24,744 bases of DNA from Chitinispirillaceae bacterium (lineage in GTDB: Bacteria > Fibrobacterota > Chitinivibrionia > Chitinivibrionales > Chitinispirillaceae). The stretch spans positions 1-24,744 of the forward strand of contig JAFGOU010000286.1 of assembly GCA_016926315.1 (NCBI GenBank). Reading direction: 5' to 3'. Below, one piece after another: positions 22,939 through 24,744 of this stretch (the stretch's first letter is position 1; the number at the start of each line of letters is the position of its first letter). The notes under the pieces were generated by a model. That model was not told the origin of the DNA, did no database searches, and was given only the letters and a program-made list of their open reading frames with translations. Position numbers and translations under genes: made by a program.

Positions 22939-22963
22939 GTTCCCCTCCGAGGATTAAAGACGG

Positions 22964-22989
22964 AACGGTTTACCGTCCGTTAAACCGTT
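22964..22989 (-). promoter_or_regulatory. Inverted repeat over the predicted transcription start of the SUMF1 gene
   Basis: AACGGTTTA (22964-22972) and TAAACCGTT (22981-22989) form perfect 9-bp arms around CCGTCCGT. An alternative 5-bp stem GACGG/CCGTC overlaps the same bases. It covers the expected start point, so a repressor operator or 5'-leader hairpin is likely. Confidence 0.5.
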
Positions 22990-22990
22990 A

Positions 22991-23020
22991 ATTATACATA
23001 AGGTAAAATGTATTTGTAAA
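22991..23020 (-). promoter_or_regulatory. Sigma-70-type promoter for the SUMF1 lipoprotein gene
   Basis: On the minus strand TTTACA (23015-23020) and a perfect TATAAT (22991-22996) are separated by 18 bp. The start would be near 22984, within the inverted repeat, leaving about 45 nt of leader. Confidence 0.6.
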
Positions 23021-23165
23021 GGCAATAATCCTGAAATGCTTTTTAACCGTATTCAACAATGAGGCTTGGACATATAGTCTACGGACACGTTCTCCTGCGG
23101 CGAATGACCGGCGCCCGCCGGCCCGGCATCCGCTGTAATATTTTCCAGACTTGCTAAAATCCGCT

Positions 23166-24038
23166 TCAATCCTTCCACTGATGATACCACGCCTTCAGCA
23201 GCGGCACGAACTCGTCGGTCGCTTTCTGCTGGCCGACGGCGGACGGATGGTCGTCGCCGCCATTGGACGGGTAATACAGCGTGTTCTGTAAGGCGGCTAC
23301 CACGTGATATTCGTAACCGTCACGCACGCAGTGGTGGTTCGAAGGGTGAGTTAACACGTTGTAGTAGTCAAACGCGAAAACGTTTCCCCCGTTGTAACCT
23401 GCCAGCCAGCCGTTCCAGCGGTCAGCGAGCCAGTTGGACAGCTCCCTGGTCCTTGCAGGATTGGAGATCGACTGCATGGGCGGCGGGATGACAAGCACGA
23501 ACATCTTGTCCGTATGCGCGGCGAAATACGGGAGCAGGCCGTTGTACAGCGCCTGCTCGTCCGCGATGTCGTCGCCCACATCGCTGTTCGGAAAACACGA
23601 CTTGAACATGACGATCTCGTTCTCCCCTCCCGGATCGGCCATGGTGTTCGCCGGATAGTCCTCGTGGTGCGTGTTCGCATAGACAAACGGCATGGTCGTA
23701 TCGTTGAACCAGCAGGGCCAGTCCCACGTATCGGTGTGGTCGCCGATAATGGTGTCGCATCCGGACGCGACCGACGCGACCGTCCACCCGTAATCGGACT
23801 CGGTGACATACATATTGCAGCCATTGAGGCTCGCGCCGAGGTTCCCGTACCCCGTTTCAATCCAGTTGGACCCCGTTGAATGGTGGATGAACATGAGCTT
23901 GACAACCGATGCCGGACCGGACGTGTCCACCGGCCCGCCCCACGGCGCAGTCGTGTCCTCTCCTCCCGCAGGGTCCTTGAAGCACGCGGCAAGCATTAGG
24001 CCGACCGCCAGCGGCATCCATGAGTGGATCTTTACCAT
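23166..24038 (-). CDS. SGNH-hydrolase-like lipoprotein
   Basis: A 290-aa lipoprotein with lipobox LAAC (Cys19) and an acidic Gly/Pro-rich linker (20-42). The body starts KLMFIHHSTGSNWIE, in which the Ser (S54) of HHSTG sits where the nucleophile of block I would be in SGNH/GDSL hydrolases. Further blocks are VMFKSCFPNSD, VLVIPPPM and the C-terminal DDHPSAVGQQKATDEFVPLL (Asp262/263 and His264), like the D-x-x-H block V. It may thus be an esterase or carbohydrate deacetylase acting at the cell surface; this rests on motif order, not on a recognised subfamily. The ATG at 24038 is chosen since GGGAGG stands 5 nt before it; the GTG at 24044 would overlap that RBS. Confidence 0.65.
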   Translation of the reverse strand: MVKIHSWMPLAVGLMLAACFKDPAGGEDTTAPWGGPVDTSGPASVVKLMFIHHSTGSNWIETGYGNLGASLNGCNMYVTESDYGWTVASVASGCDTIIGDHTDTWDWPCWFNDTTMPFVYANTHHEDYPANTMADPGGENEIVMFKSCFPNSDVGDDIADEQALYNGLLPYFAAHTDKMFVLVIPPPMQSISNPARTRELSNWLADRWNGWLAGYNGGNVFAFDYYNVLTHPSNHHCVRDGYEYHVVAALQNTLYYPSNGGDDHPSAVGQQKATDEFVPLLKAWYHQWKD

Positions 24039-24057
24039 CGGCACCTCCCGTTTTTAC

Positions 24058-24063
24058 ATTATA
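24058..24063 (-). promoter_or_regulatory. Candidate -10 box for the SGNH-like lipoprotein gene
   Basis: The minus strand has TATGTATAAT, with a perfect TATAAT at 24058-24063, about 20 nt before the ATG. The same ten bases occur in the promoter of the neighbouring SUMF1 gene. No good -35 box is seen, so this is tentative. Confidence 0.35.
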
Positions 24064-24201
24064 CATACTCTCTCATTAATGACTCCCGACCATATAAACC
24101 GGTTTCTAATCTGAACGCCGCCAATAATCCGCCCGTTATTCAAATCCCCGGTCCAGACGACGGCACGTCGCGCGGATTCCGCAACCGCGACGAGAAGAAT
24201 A

Positions 24202-24744
24202 TCATTTCGAGGCTTTCCCCTTCTTTTCCTTTGCCCCTTTCGCTTCCGGCGTTTTTTCTTTGCCCTTGACCGCCTCTTCCTTTTCCAGGTCCCCCTCTTC
24301 CCCGAAGACGATCTCGAACTCCCCGCCTTCGGCCGTGCCGATGTGCACGCGGGTGTATTTCCTGCCCTCCTCGCCCAGGTGTGATAATAACTGGCGCGCC
24401 ATGCCGGGCAGGATGGACTGGTCGATGATGGTCTGGGCCGCCCGCGCGCCGGTCTCGCCCGACGAGCACGCCTCGACGATCTGCTCCACGAGCGCGGGCG
24501 AGCAGCTGAAGGCCAGTTTGTGCACGTCGTGCATACGGCGCGCGATCCTGTCGAGCTTGAGCCCTACAATACCCGACAAGGCCTCTTTCGAGAGCGTCCT
24601 GAAAGGGATCACCCTGCAGCGGCCGATAAGGGCGGGCTGAAAGTGCGCGATGAGCGCCGGCTTTACCGCTTCCAGAATCTCGCCGTCGGACGCCGGCTTT
24701 TCGCCCGCGCATTTTTCTGCTATGACTTCGGACGCCAGGTTCGA
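24202..24744 (-). CDS. clpV: Type VI secretion AAA+ ATPase ClpV (TssH), C-terminal part
   Basis: The minus-strand frame is open from the window edge for 180 codons to a TGA. It begins SNLASEVIAEKC, the post-sensor segment seen in Clp ATPases as TSNxxS, and continues HFQPALIGRCRVIPFRTLS. That matches the ClpV form (FxPALLGRxxVVPYxPLS) rather than ClpB (RPEFLNRIDE). The C-terminal D2-small domain follows (LDRIARRM, SGARAAQTIIDQSILPGMAR). ClpV disassembles contracted VipA/VipB sheaths to recycle the type VI machine. The N-terminal effector-binding part and both Walker sites lie outside the window. Unusually, it ends in a Lys/Glu/Ala-rich low-complexity tail of about 35 residues. Confidence 0.85.
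   Translation of the reverse strand, partial: SNLASEVIAEKCAGEKPASDGEILEAVKPALIAHFQPALIGRCRVIPFRTLSKEALSGIVGLKLDRIARRMHDVHKLAFSCSPALVEQIVEACSSGETGARAAQTIIDQSILPGMARQLLSHLGEEGRKYTRVHIGTAEGGEFEIVFGEEGDLEKEEAVKGKEKTPEAKGAKEKKGKASK

Noticed and set aside
23095..23140. GC-rich small hairpin (CCGGC/GCCGG) after the SGNH-like gene as a terminator
   Set aside because: Only a 5-bp stem and no U-run; too weak to call.
24140..24712. 190-codon frame rich in Arg/Gly antisense or out of frame to ClpV
   Set aside because: It is a high-GC shadow of the clearly homologous ClpV frame and has no protein-like features.

Overview
This 24.7 kb window looks like a chromosomal piece of a Gram-negative, envelope-rich bacterium of the FCB group, most like Fibrobacterota/Chitinispirillia. 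That placement is inferred from gene content, not from a marker gene. The evidence is many SPII lipoproteins (several sharing a C-G-N/D-N-P start to the mature protein), tandem Ig-like and FN3 domains, a secreted protein with a T9SS-like C-terminal sorting domain, a Pal/OmpA lipoprotein, a SUMF1-fold lipoprotein, large sigma-54 activators and the C-terminus of a type VI secretion ClpV. No rRNA, tRNA, CRISPR or intact mobile element was seen.

Layout. (a) 1-1293, minus: a YciB/IspZ-like membrane protein overlaps by 4 nt a bile-acid:Na+ symporter family transporter cut by the left edge. (b) 1347-2429, minus: an FN3 lipoprotein. (c) 2548-8087, minus: a compact cassette of a TPR/beta-barrel-like envelope protein, a TPR lipoprotein, a membrane-anchored Ser/Thr kinase and an FHA-GAF-AAA+-Fis sigma-54 activator; the last three are chained by 4-nt overlaps. 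(d) 8166-10385, minus: an Ig-repeat lipoprotein and two small periplasmic helical proteins, closed by a likely terminator. (e) 10386-10761: a divergent control region with sigma-54-type promoters pointing both ways and a repeated GGGGTCAAT element between them. (f) 10762-12764, plus: a T9SS-type secreted protein and a PPC-domain lipoprotein. (g) 12840-14649: a PD40 (TolB-type propeller) gene remnant, a DUF5674 gene overlapping a small partner gene, a single-HKD phospholipase-D-like protein and a small SAP-like protein. (h) 14784-17433, minus: a Cys/Lys-rich lipoprotein, two tandem PRC-barrel paralogues and Pal. (i) 17434-17776: a second divergent region with sigma-54-type promoters towards Pal and towards MscS, and an operator-like repeat array between them. 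(j) 17777-22001: MscS, converging on an NtrC-type two-component pair. (k) 22087-24038, minus: a SUMF1 lipoprotein and an SGNH-like lipoprotein. (l) 24202-24744, minus: the ClpV (TssH) C-terminus.

The unifying theme is sigma-54 control of the cell envelope. The window encodes two different GAFTGA activators, one downstream of a Ser/Thr kinase with an extracytoplasmic tail and one of NtrC type with its own histidine kinase. It also has four sequences with the GG-N10-GC spacing of -24/-12 promoters, arranged as two divergent pairs in front of envelope genes (coiled-coil/Ig lipoprotein group, T9SS cargo, Pal/PRC group, MscS). The proposal that each activator drives its neighbouring pair is inference.
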